Shown here piece after piece: positions 40,333 to 51,619 of a stretch of DNA of 64,000 nt. Under the pieces are notes generated by a model. The model was not told where the DNA came from and searched no databases. It worked only from the letters and a program-made list of their open reading frames with translations. The stretch is from Cardinalis cardinalis. Its lineage: Eukaryota > Chordata > Aves > Passeriformes > Cardinalidae. Where the stretch lies: the NCBI GenBank assembly GCA_014549065.1, contig JACDOX010000062.1, forward strand, positions 1,157,959 through 1,221,958, given 5' to 3'. Made by a program: the position numbers and the translations under genes. The first letter of the stretch is position 1, and every line of letters starts with the position of its first letter.

Positions 40333-40492
40333 AGTTGCCTGGAGAAGCTGTGGCAGCTGCAGGTTCAAGGCCAGGCTGGGTGGGCTTAGAGCAGCCTGGC
40401 CTATGGAAGGTGTCCCTGCCTGTAGTGGGTGGGCTGGAACTAGATGAGCTTGAAGATCCTCTCTGACCCAAACCATTCATGGGACTCATAGG
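40333..40492 (+). mobile_element. CR1 LINE 3' end fragment
   Basis: About 160 bp with the ordered CR1 tail landmarks TTCAAGGCCAGGCTGGGTGG, GCAGCCTGG, GGAAGGTGTCCCTGCC, GGAACTAGATGAGCTT and the terminal CCAAACCATTCATG. Sense orientation in intron 1, severely 5' truncated and without coding capacity. It lies 100 bp from another CR1 tail. Confidence 0.85.
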
Positions 40493-42809
40493 TATTGCAG
40501 CAGCTGTAGGAAAGTTGTAGAGGAATCCAGCAACCTTGCTATAGGATGAGAAGAGCTGCTTTTTTTTTTTTTTCCAGCTGGTTTCCTGGCTTTTATGTAG
40601 GTTCCATGAAATGAAGACCGATTATAATGCTGGTTTTCCCTGGGTTATCTCTAGAGGGTGTAGGCACTGCTTCTTATCTCCCAAATCAATTTTGAGTTCT
40701 TCCACCGGAGAATTTTGAGAGTTCGCACAGTTGCTTTTCTTTAGTCTGTTTTTNAAAAAGTGCTGAAGACAACTGCAGCTTAGCATATAATAAAATATAT
40801 GGTCCCTTCCAGTGTTAGACTTCTATTTGTTGAAGGTTTCCTAGGTTATACTTTTAGGCACAGGTAATGACTTGATTGAGTAGATGTGTTTGCATAAGGA
40901 GCATTAGGCACACAAGCAATAAAATCTTTTAAAAATGCTGGAAATTGCAATCATAAGACTGGAAAAGTAGGATATTCTATGAGGGAAGACTGAGACTTGG
41001 GCAGAGGCAGTGCCCCTGTGGGCTCCCTTTTTCCCCTTTGTGAATCAGATTTGGAAGAGTACTACTGGCTTTGTGCTCCTTTTTACTGTCCATGGCACTA
41101 ATACCCTGAAATCTCTGGTATANGGAGGAATTCTCAATACATGACTTTTTTTTCTTTTTTTAATCTTAAAGTCAAATGTGAAGGTGACAGGAAATAGGTT
41201 CTTGATTTGAGTCTATTCAAATATGTAATAAGCATAGAACTGCTAGTTGAGGGCTCAGTGCTATTTAAGCCATTTCCCAGTGTGCCAGTTCTTGCTCAGT
41301 GGGCTGGTTGCTTTTTTAAACTTGTTATGACAGATGTAGCTTGGGAAATCCACGTCAGTCTAATCCTTTAGCTTCCAGTAGAGATGTTTTCTAGAACGGT
41401 GAGGCTAGTGTCTCATGCTTTCAGAATCTATAGAGTGATCAGTTCTGCATTGTTTCTTTTTGGTAGATGTTAATAATTTTGACCTCTTTAAAATATTGTG
41501 AAGTGCATTCAAGGATTCTTTTTGTGATTCCACCTGCTAATATGGATTATTTAAAATATCAAAACTGTTTAAACAATAAATGGTATAAAATGTGATGTAT
41601 TAGAGCTAAGATATATGCTGACTGCCATGTAAAAGCCAGGAGGAGACACTGACATATTTTCATTAACATATATAAACAGTTCAGTTATGCAAATGTTATT
41701 TGTTTTTATTTCCAAGTAACAAATATATGATTACAGTACATATCCATAAAATATGCACTTCTGTTTGCTTAGGTGAGTTCCTAGCATATTTGTATTTTCT
41801 CTGCAAACCAGTTAAAGACTAATTTGTTTTAGGATAATACTTGTAATATCATCGCTGAAAAAAATATTTGTCATTTAGACATGAAGTATTGTGTTCTTTC
41901 TTTTTTTTAAGTGGACTGGAGAAATCTCTAGATTTGGCACATCCCAAACAAGGAATGGATGTCAAAAACGAGACATTCTGCCTTGAGCTTAGCTTTAGTC
42001 AGTAACTTTTTCCTTTAAGGAGGAAATTTTGAATCCTGGCAAAAGAAAGACTGTAAAGTGAAAGATGCAATACAATTGTTCTTGTGTCAAATTTACTGTA
42101 CTCCAATTCTCCAGAAAAAACAAGATCNTTCTGTGAAAATTGAAAAAGAGAAGCTACCCTTTTAAACTATCTGCACAGTTTTCCTAAGTCTGCTTTCTTC
42201 TTCACTGTCTTTGCTATCTTAATAGCTCCAGGTCTGAGTAGCTCAAGAGCAGTTGAAGAATATGCAGAGATCTGAAGGAGATGCACCACTTGATTCCAGC
42301 ACATAGAGCTAGGTGATGTGGCTGGACACCTCCCATCTCAGTCTTCTCTTCTGAACCTGCTTGTACCTCTTTTCCTTCTGACATCTGTGATTCTATGTGC
42401 TGTGGCATCAGGGACTGATCAAATTTTATCAGGCTGAGTTCTCAAAATGCTCCTGGCAGAGAAGCTTTTAGTTAACCCATAGTTCACTGAAACTATTCTA
42501 CTAGTGTGTAACTTAGTGCCATACATGAAAAAGGGTTCTGGATTTTGATAGCTGGGACATCAAAATACTCAGTTGTCTGTTATAATGTGAGGAAAAGCAT
42601 AATCTAGAATTAAAGTCCTGAAAATATTTTCTGTAAATTTGCTGTGCCTCATGCCTGAGCTTTCTTCATTCCTCGTCTTAGAAAAAGCCACTACCTTCAC
42701 AAAAGTTCCTTCAATATACTGTAGGCTGATTATTTTTCTACTTCATGGTTGCTACTAAGTTACTTTGGCTTCTATGGACACCTTGATATTATTGGAAAAA
42801 ACTAAAGCA

Positions 42810-43321
42810 CAGGGCCATTCCACTTTTGTGAGACCCCACTGCAGCACTGCAACCAGCTCTGGGGTCCCCAGNGTAAGGANAACGTGGACCTGCTGGAGGG
42901 AGTCCAGAGAAGGATCACAGAGGAGATCGAGGGGCTGGAGCATGTCTCCTGTGAACACAGGGTGGGAGAGCTGAGGTTGTTCAGCTTGGAGAAGAGGAGG
43001 CTTTGGAAGGACCTTAAACACTTTCCACTGCACAAAGGGGGCGTACAGGAAAGCTGCAGAGGGACTTTTTACGAGGGTTCATAGTTGTAGGACAAGGGTT
43101 TAAAGTGAAAGGGAGTGGATTTAGAATAGATGTGAGGAAGAAATTCTTCACTTTGAGGGTGGTCTGACACTGGAACAGGTTGCCCAGGAAAACTGTCGAT
43201 TCTTCATGCCTAAAATTGTTCAAGGCCAGGTTGGATGGGACTTTGAGCAACCTGGTTGAAGGCTCTGGAGCCAGAGATGATCTTTAAGGATTCCTTCCTA
43301 CTGAGGCCATCCTATGATGCT
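42810..43321 (+). mobile_element. CR1 LINE, 5'-truncated 3' portion
   Basis: About 510 bp of a chicken-repeat-1 non-LTR retrotransposon in sense orientation. It retains the degenerate C-terminal end of the ORF2 replicase: VRPH at the left, then LLEGVQRRITEEI, GLEHVS, and LFSLEKRRLWKDL. These match the CR1 pattern of VRPHLEYC, VQRRATKMI, LGLFSLEKRRL from memory. A 3' untranslated tail follows with ATGATCTTTAAGG and CCTATGATG near the end, a decayed form of the CR1 3' terminus. The reading frame stops at 43082-43084. Two n calls sit in the first part. 5' truncation and frame decay mark an old, dead copy inside intron 1 in the same orientation as PLPPR5. Confidence 0.88.
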
Positions 43322-46300
43322 CAGAATTGAACAGACTTTTCACCTGGTCTGCTACTTGAAGAAGAAGTGACCTCTGCATCCTGAAGGAGATTAAAGTGCT
43401 TTGTCATTTCTTCCAGAAAAGAATCAAGGAAGCTTGATAAATAATGCAAGGATGAACAGTTGCCAGCAGCTGTGTTACAGGGCAAAAAATCCCAAGGGTA
43501 TGTAGGAAGGTATTCAAGTTTTCAGTTTTATGTACAACTTACTGAAAAAGTTAAGGAATTGCTCAGCAAGGTATGCAGTCTATCCTAGTGCTCTTTTTCT
43601 GGGAACAGTGAACTTTTATTATGATATTTGAACATCTCGTGATGCTGTTTTTGATATGATAGTGATAGACCAAGAGAAGATTAAAGTTTTACATCCTGGC
43701 TGATATGAATTGGGTAGACTAAGCAGCCTCTGAAATCAAATGGAAATGATTTTGAGAAACTTGATTAGCTAATCACAGAAAAGAATTCCAGGATTATTGA
43801 AATAGATTTTATATTAAAAAGCTGAAGCTTTTTAGTTTTATGTGGCTTTCTCTTGCTGGCACATTTTTCAGCTGTTAAAACTTTACATGAATAAGGGATT
43901 GCCAGTAAACTTTGTTTACTCTGTGATCACATTGTTCTTGCAGGGCTCATTTGGCCCCTGCCGTCATAGTCCTGTTTTAACCAGTGTGCACAGCTGTAGC
44001 TTCTTTCCATGATAGGTTTCTTCTTCCATTCCGACGTGTTTGTAGGAAAGATATAAAACCTGCTGCCTTTTTGTTTTGTTTTGTTTTTTGAAGTATGCAA
44101 GTGCTGGGGACTTCAGGAAGCCACTTTTTTGGGAGGGGGAATGCCCTTGTCTGGAATGCAGGGTAGTTTAAAGCTAAGGGACAGTTTATTTCATGCTCTT
44201 CCTTTGTCAATGGATAATTGCTTTGCAACTCTACTTAAGAGTAAAAAAATAAATCACACTGTTAGGTCTGCAGTAACTTTGTGTACCAGATGTCAGTATT
44301 GGCCTGTTGGGACGCATAGCAAGACAAATACATGATGTGATAGTCTGATGCTGGTTTTATCTCAGCATTAAACCACTAATCCAACAGAGCTATAACCTGG
44401 AGAAACAATTAAAAATTCAGAACTACTGTGTGTTTTCTTGGGAATTCTTCTTCATCTGCCTGTCTTCCTGTTGTGCTGTGATGGCTTACATGAATGGTGC
44501 CTGCAGAAGTTATGTTTGTACTTGCAGTGGAATGCATTTCTGCTGTGCTTAGTATGCATGTGAATTACAAACACTAACAATATCGAGGCCATATGCTTCA
44601 TCCCTTGATGGGTTCTCTGGAAGTAAAGTGGCAAGCAGATGTGAACAAGGCAGGCAGGCTTCTGTTTGCAACAGCTGAATGGCTGCTTGTCCTACAAATG
44701 ATGCACTTAAACATAAGTGAGAAATTGTTAATCCAACTAATCCTGAGCGATTAAGGAGTTTGTATCATTGTTTATATTCTAAAATAGTAGGCTTGCAGTA
44801 ATAATCAGTTTTTCAGCTAAACAATTCTTGCTCATTGTACATCATGCAGGATTGAGGAGATGGGTGTCCATATGATACATAATAAATGAGAGCCAAAGTG
44901 GAATTGTAAGTAGCTTTAGCTGTGTTTTTCAGCCTTAAAAGCAGAGTGATGTTTAAAAAGCTTTATGTGCANTTGTAGCATCTCTCAGATACACTGAAGT
45001 GCATGATGGCCCAGCTTTCATCATGCATGGTTTTTTATTTAGCAGAGATGTGGTGACCTAACAGATTGCAAGTAAAAAGTCCAGCTGAAGTGGATATGCC
45101 ATATCTCTGGCACTCAAGAAGTTGTACATGAGACATACTGCTTTAAGGAGTTNTCTGTTGAAAACAAAGGCCTTTTTATTTGCACATAGTACAGTGACCA
45201 TGGTGTTGGACAGTGGCTAGGAAAGCAGTTCTAGCACTTGCTATCTCTGATGGGCAAACTGCCTTTACTAAGAGGGCTTCTATTTACCCGTGGATCAGAA
45301 TATATTTATTTTCTATGTAAAATGCCAATAAACCTGCAATAGAAAAATGACTGTCTGTATTAAGGCTTTTTAGAATCTGTTAGTGTAAAAAATTGTTCAG
45401 TACTGATTCAAAACTAACTCTTAATTCTGGATGCCACTTCCTGGGGTATGAGGCACCATAAAATCCTTCCTGGTTATACAATATGAAAACTCGAGTTGTG
45501 GGTTCCACTTCTGGTTGCCAGTCTGGACAACGTATTGTCTGTAGTTCTGTGTGAATTGTGTAAATGTATCATAAATATCCATTGCCTGATTACTATACGT
45601 TGTATATTTATATGAAAATTTCATTACCCATATGCACTTGCTAATGTCCAGCCAATTATAAATGTAGTATAGCTATGTTTTAAAAAGACTATTTTTCTTT
45701 CTCTGCTGTTATTTCTTCTTGCCTCTTACCCATGTCAGGTTAAAGAGTATGTATGAAGGCATTCAGAGTTTTTAGTTGTCTAAATAATAATTAAGAAGAA
45801 AGCAGCTACCAAGAATAGAAGTCAGCCTAACAGTATTCTGCTATCCAGTTTTTTTTTCCTTTCTCTATACAGCATATTGAAACACCTGTTGTTTTAGGTT
45901 GGTAGGTTTCATGCTGTCTCTAAAAATGATTAGTCATACATTTTATTTTTTATTGTTCAAATTTTGAGTAATATTTTGGGGATTTCTTCAACCAATGAAT
46001 AGTTTGGCTCTTTATAAATCAAGTATTGAATATTGGAATCAGTAAGTGGAACTCAGCTTCCCAGTATAGTTATTTTGGGTAGTAATAGGGATTTCTGTGA
46101 CCTGTCTGTAGCAATTTAGGGCTCGGACATGACTGAATTAATTCTGCTTAAAGATTTCTTTAATCACGGGCCAGCTGAGCTGCAGTAGCCAGTGACATGA
46201 ACTTGCAGCCTGTGGGGAGCATGAGGTGAAGTATTTGAGCTTGACCTGCTTTATTCAAGACTTAGCCCAGGATGTGTTAATTTTTTGGGTTTTACAGAGT

Positions 46301-46748
46301 GTGTGCNCAGGCTGTCCATGACAGGGCTGTGCTGAACGAGGGGAGCCTCACAGAGTGCGATGGCTCATGGTTGAGCCTGACCACAAGGGCAGGNGTGTGC
46401 AGGAGTTCAGATCTGTGCAGAGCCATGTGTGGACATGCCCAAGCTTTGTCACATATTAATAGTACTTTGATCATACTTTATGTGAGCTGAGTGTCCAGAG
46501 CCTCTCCACTGCTCAGGTTCTGCTTTTCCTGTTCCTGTGAGGAGAGTCCTTGGCCTTGTTGGGTGTATCAGGGCTCTGCCATGAGGCCAGGCCTGAGGCT
46601 GCTGCCATCATGCATTCAGAGTGCACAGGCATGAGTCTGAGCATCCGAGGGCTCCGGGNAGCCCTGGGGAGCTTGCATTAGGCTGTAGGCCACGAGCATG
46701 TTCCGTGTGAGTGGTGTGGGGACATTCCAGCTGTTGGGATGGGCCCCT

Positions 46749-46822
46749 TTGCCAAGTGCTCACACTTGGCTGAAGTCAGCGCTTCAGTCGGTCACGGGGA
46801 CTCTTTCCAGAGCACTTGGCAA
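46749..46822. repeat. Nested inverted repeats (potential cruciform or hairpin)
   Basis: Outer arms TTGCCAAGTGCTC (46749-46761) and GAGCACTTGGCAA (46810-46822) are perfect 13-bp reverse complements. Inside, GCCAAGTG (46751-46758) and CACTTGGC (46763-46770) form an 8-bp hairpin with a 4-nt loop. CTGAAG (46770-46775) and CTTCAG (46782-46787) form a third, with a 6-nt loop. The first two pairings share an arm and are mutually exclusive. It lies in intron 1 in a moderately GC-rich segment. Confidence 0.8.
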
Positions 46823-47075
46823 NGGCAGATGAGATTTGTAGGCAGATTGACCTTGGACCATGTGGGTGGTTTGGGGACATCTGCGGCTGGCAGAATGAAT
46901 GTACAGAGCTGGGCTGTGAGCTCTGTCAGGCTTTATCTTGATAAAGGGATCTGACCACTCAAGCAGGATGGACACGTAGCCATTAATGCCTCGCTATCAA
47001 ATGGTAGTTGTGAAATTAGGCTTCTCTGTAAAGCACTAGGAGATTTTGCATGAACAGTTATACCAGAGCTAGATT

Positions 47076-47119
47076 GTTAATTTGTTATCTTGGTATTGTT
47101 AATGAATTATCTTGGTATT
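47076..47119. repeat. 22-bp tandem duplication
   Basis: GTTAATTTGTTATCTTGGTA with TT is followed directly by a second 22-bp copy differing at only a few positions (GTTAATGAATTATCTTGGTA with TT). Located in intron 1. Confidence 0.88.
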
Positions 47120-48339
47120 GATGGAGTTTAATCACATGCTTCAGTGCTNTTTGAAATCACAAGGCTTTCCTGAGATGGAGTGCTGTGTGTGAATGAGTTT
47201 GGTACTGATAGAATCTTTTTCTGGAACCGTGTTCATTTTAGTAGTCAGTACTGCAGCTTTACTCAGTATTTCTTTTGTTTCTGAGTTGTGATTAGGAGTA
47301 GATGGAAATCATAGAGCAGAGACTATTTCTTTAAAAAACTAAGTATGTCTACATATGCAAGTGTGTATGCACAATATGTTGCCAGAAAAAGTCATGTTTA
47401 CATGGTTGACTTGTATCCATAGTTTAGTTCACGTGTACTTTTAACCTTGAATACCAATGGCAAAAATGTAATGCCTCGAAGAATTTATTCATTTACACCA
47501 GAATGCTTAAATTGTTATCACTGAATGTGTGCAAGCACCTTTCAGCATACTTGGAACTTCTCTTTGTAGTAATTTAAATTGCTCCAATAATGATTGCATC
47601 CAAGACTGGCTAAAAAAGCATGTGTTTTTACATTTACGTAACAGTATGTATTTTATATAATGTCCTTTATTCTCTTCACAGAAAAGACCAAAAANCAGCT
47701 ATTATAAAGTCTGCCTTGAAGACAGTCAGTGTCAGAGCTTCACAAGATCTAAAAATTTTAAATAGACTCATTCATCCTTAAAACACTTCTCTCACCACTT
47801 GAGCTTTTTTCAAGATACTTGATAAAGCCAGCAGCATATTCAGTATTATTTTACAGATCTGTGCAAAGGAGATGATCCTTGTTAGGGTGAACCATTATGC
47901 ACTATTTCATGAGTGGAAAGAGATACAGTCACATATTGAAGAAGAGTAGCTGGGTTTACTTCAGGCAATAGACTTTGCAATTAGTTTTGAGAATAGCATT
48001 GCATGCCTTAAAGAGCTGTTTTTATGCTCTGCTGTCTTCACAGCAAAGTATACAATCTCCCCTCTGTCTTGTAGGCATTTCCTGTACTAGGAAATTTTTG
48101 CTGAAATTTCCCACTCTTGCTACTCCTGTTTCAGCTCATTGGCTGCTGTGCCAATGAGGGCACTTGGGACTTCCTCTTAATTCAAGCACTGCATTGTGTA
48201 AACTTCTAAACAGGGTCAGACAACATAGTGTTGCCAGCTGCACATCTGCAGCCATCTGGATTTGTGGCAGGAGCAGTAAAATAGACATTGTGTAGCAGAG
48301 TTGAAAGAGTGACAAAAGTGGTGTGAATCATATTTGCAG

Positions 48340-48384
48340 AAAACCCACCACAGAGAAACCCACCATAAAGAAAATCCACCATAT
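48340..48384. repeat. Threefold approximately 15-bp tandem repeat
   Basis: AAAACCCACCACAGAG, AAACCCACCATAAAG and AAAATCCACCATA follow each other in intron 1. The copies diverge progressively. Confidence 0.82.
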
Positions 48385-51300
48385 TTGATCTACAGAATAT
48401 ACAGTATCATTATTGAAAAGGTCCTTCTACTTGTGTATTTATCAGATACAGATAAATGGGATATGCTACTGCTATGTAATGTTTTGTGAGAAAGCTTGCT
48501 GGCTAATTCATTCCCGTTGCATTGTTGAGCAGGAGTAATTATTAAAGCTTCTGGTGCTCATAAACAGNCCTCTACCCCCACTTGTATGACACCATTAAGA
48601 TTCTGTTTCTTATAAACATCACTTCAGTATCTTAATTTATTATAATAGCATTTTTAAGGAGAAATAATTGCANACTGTGAAATTACAGCTTTCAATTCTG
48701 AGTGAGGAGATGCAGGGGGAATGGTCACCAATTGTTTTGTGTATGGGCTTGCTAGTTGGTTGAGGTGAGGNTGGAAGAGGCACTTCTGACCCCTTTTGGA
48801 TCCTTTCTCCCTGACCAGCATCTCTAGTGACTGTTCTGGGAATAACATCATGAGTTTGCCTGGTCAGTGAAGCTTGAAAAGTTTTCTGTATTCTCTTTGA
48901 CTGTGTTACTCAAGTGTCAGTGCAAGGTGCTGTCTCTACTATTCTCTATTTGAAAGTTTCCTGGCTCTCAGAGGCACTAGAAGTGTGGATAAATACTGTC
49001 AGGGTTTGTTACTGAGTAATTTTATTGCTGGTTTTATGCTGAGTGCACATATTAGGCACAAGTAAGCCTAATGGGAGGCAGGTCAGAATAAGTTTTAGTT
49101 TTAGACCAAGTACTTCTATGCATAGGCTTTTAAAGTATTTTAAATTTATTTTTAATGACACCTGGATTCTTTGCANTAATGTTTACAATGTAAAGACANA
49201 AAGTATAATAGAAGAATGACTTANAAGNTAATAAGTTCAGGAGTGGGCATTGTATTTTTTGACTTATCTTTCTGATTTATGTGACCTGTTAAACCTCTTC
49301 CTCAAATATTTGGTACTGCTTCTCTGTAAAATTGGATTGTCTTCTTAGTTTTATTATTCTCTTGGGACAGTATTCATATCTAAGATCTATTTCCAGACTT
49401 TGGATGAGGTGTGGCTGTTAACCTTGAGTGCCATGGTTTTCACAGCTAATCCAGCTCCTGTTGAAGTTAGTGAGCTTACTGTCTTGGATTTCAACTAAAA
49501 AAGGTATAATACACCTTAATGTATTTCATTTGTTGGCAATTATACTGTAGCCTAAGGTAATGGTAAAGGAAGAGGGGCTTATATAGAGGCCATTATTAGT
49601 AGGAGTGGAGCTACTTAAGTAATTACAAAGAGAGCTGTTTTATTTTGAAGGTAATTTTTATTAAAAAGCTTAGAATAATTTTATTAAGCTGTCTACTTAA
49701 ATGTATCATTATGAATCAAATATTAGTTGATAATAATAAACATAAGTAATAAACTAGTTGTGTGTATGTTTTGTAGACATACGTATTTTGCCATGAAAAT
49801 CCAGAAAACAATTTTTGTGGAATCCTATGGGTATTAATCTTACATACAGCATGTTTTTCTCATAGCTCTATTGAAACACAGGGTAGTTGCACTGTTCCAG
49901 TGTTTGGTCTCCATTTTCAGTTGTTTGATGGCAATGGCAATTCAGTGAAAGTGGCTTTCCTTGAACTGATCTCTGGAATAATATATCTGAAAAACATTGC
50001 TGGCCTTGGGTAGAAGTGAGCTAGAAGTAAGACAGTGGGAAAAGCGAGAAATACCAATATTCTCCTTCTTCTGAGCCTCTGAGAACAGTTGGCTACAGTC
50101 ATATACTGACTGTAAAACCACTACTTTGTGACTGGAATCTTTAAGAGATGCCTTTTATGTAATCAGATTTTATTCAAACAGGGATGAAAGGCCGTTTATG
50201 CTGAATTTTGCAATTGAATGTTCATCCTGGGTAGAAAAGCGCAGTTGCATCGATCACCTAAGGCTTAAAATTCAGAGAAACATTTCTGTTGGAAATGATC
50301 ACTGGTATGGGTGTCAGATGCATTGGTATTGTGTTTATCAAGGAATCATGTTTTCAATATGCACAGAAGGGTTAGGACACCAGTGTGCCTCAGCAGACAG
50401 AACCATGTACAGTTTTCTTGGCCAGTGAAGAAAAAAAGGGGGTCACCAAGGTCAGGTCAGAAAGAGCCACAGTGTTCTCCACATGTGTCACTNGAAGTCC
50501 AGTGGAAGACTTCCTTGATACAGCTGAGTGTGAAGATAAATATATATGAAGTTCATCTTCTAATAGAGAAGATAAATTATAGAGCTTTGAACATTTCAGT
50601 TTTCCTTCACAAGTGCCACAGTATTTTAAATGTTCAAGTTAAGTCCTTGAGAAAAATGAAAACTTTTGATGTAGAATTATTTTTTAAACTTAGTGAAATA
50701 ATTATATGTAACAACAACCTTTTTCATGTATCCATCAGCAATCTGGAGACTAAAATCAGTTGATATCTGAATGATACCTGGTCATATTACAACTCATTTT
50801 CCTAAGGAGGTGTGTTTGTGAAGTGTGGAGTTCAGAAACTTTACGTAATGGCATCCTTGGTTTTTGTAAAAAGAAAATAAGAAAAATTGAAAAACTGTAA
50901 GAATTTCCTATGATAACCTTATCTCTGGAGTATTAGAGCCTAAAGTAACTTAACAGTTTGAGATGTGAATTTATGCCTTTAGAAGGCAGTTTTGAATTAA
51001 TTTTTCTCTCTTCCCCTCACCATTTACTAGGGGTTTTTTTAGATGTAGAGATTTTCNCTAGATTAACATTTTTTCTCTGATTTTTTGATGTTATTTCTTA
51101 AAATTAGGAAAGCTTGATGCATGGGCAAAAATTCTCATGAATGTCTCTTGTCTACTACCTATTGCAATGTGTTCAGCAAGAATACTCATGTCAGTATTGT
51201 AAAGCTGCCAGCATTTGGATAGTTTTAGAGCCAGGTGCCAGACGCTTACTTGGCCCCGAGACTGCCACACTGGCGTTCCTGAGCGTGTTCCTCACATCCT

Positions 51301-51392
51301 GGCCATTTCTAATCGCCTGGAGAGCTGCAGTGTGGAGCAGCTGCGTGTTCTTCATCTCACAGTGGTATGAAAGGTTCAGCAGCCATGAGCAG

Positions 51393-51619
51393 GAGCTGCA
51401 ATGGCAAACATGGCAGGTGGAGACGGCAGAACACAGAGCTCGGTGTGGAGGGCAGCCCAGCAGGGCAGGCAGGAGCTGCAGTGGNNAACACAACGGGTGG
51501 AGAGGGCTGGATGCAGGGCTTGGTGTGGAAGGCAGGCAGGAGCTGCAGTGGCAAACACAGGGGTGGGGAGGGCAGAATGCAAAGCTCGGTGTGCAGGGCA
51601 GCCCAGCAGGGTGGGCACA
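51393..51619. repeat. GC-rich tandem repeat, approximately 80-bp unit, nearly three copies
   Basis: Three consecutive units begin with GAGCTGCA at 51393, 51473 and 51540. The first and third contain GCAAACA, AGAGCTCGGTGTG or AAGCTCGGTGTG, and GGGCAGCCCAGCAGGG. The middle unit is 67 bp because it lacks the GCCCAGCAGGGC-like segment. Two adjacent n calls fall in the middle unit, as expected where copies are hard to resolve. It lies within intron 1. Open frames across it on both strands reflect the composition. Confidence 0.88.

Noticed and set aside
42884..43084. 66-codon open frame as a possible host gene.
   Set aside because: It is the degenerate C-terminal remnant of the CR1 ORF2 replicase and ends at a stop within the element.
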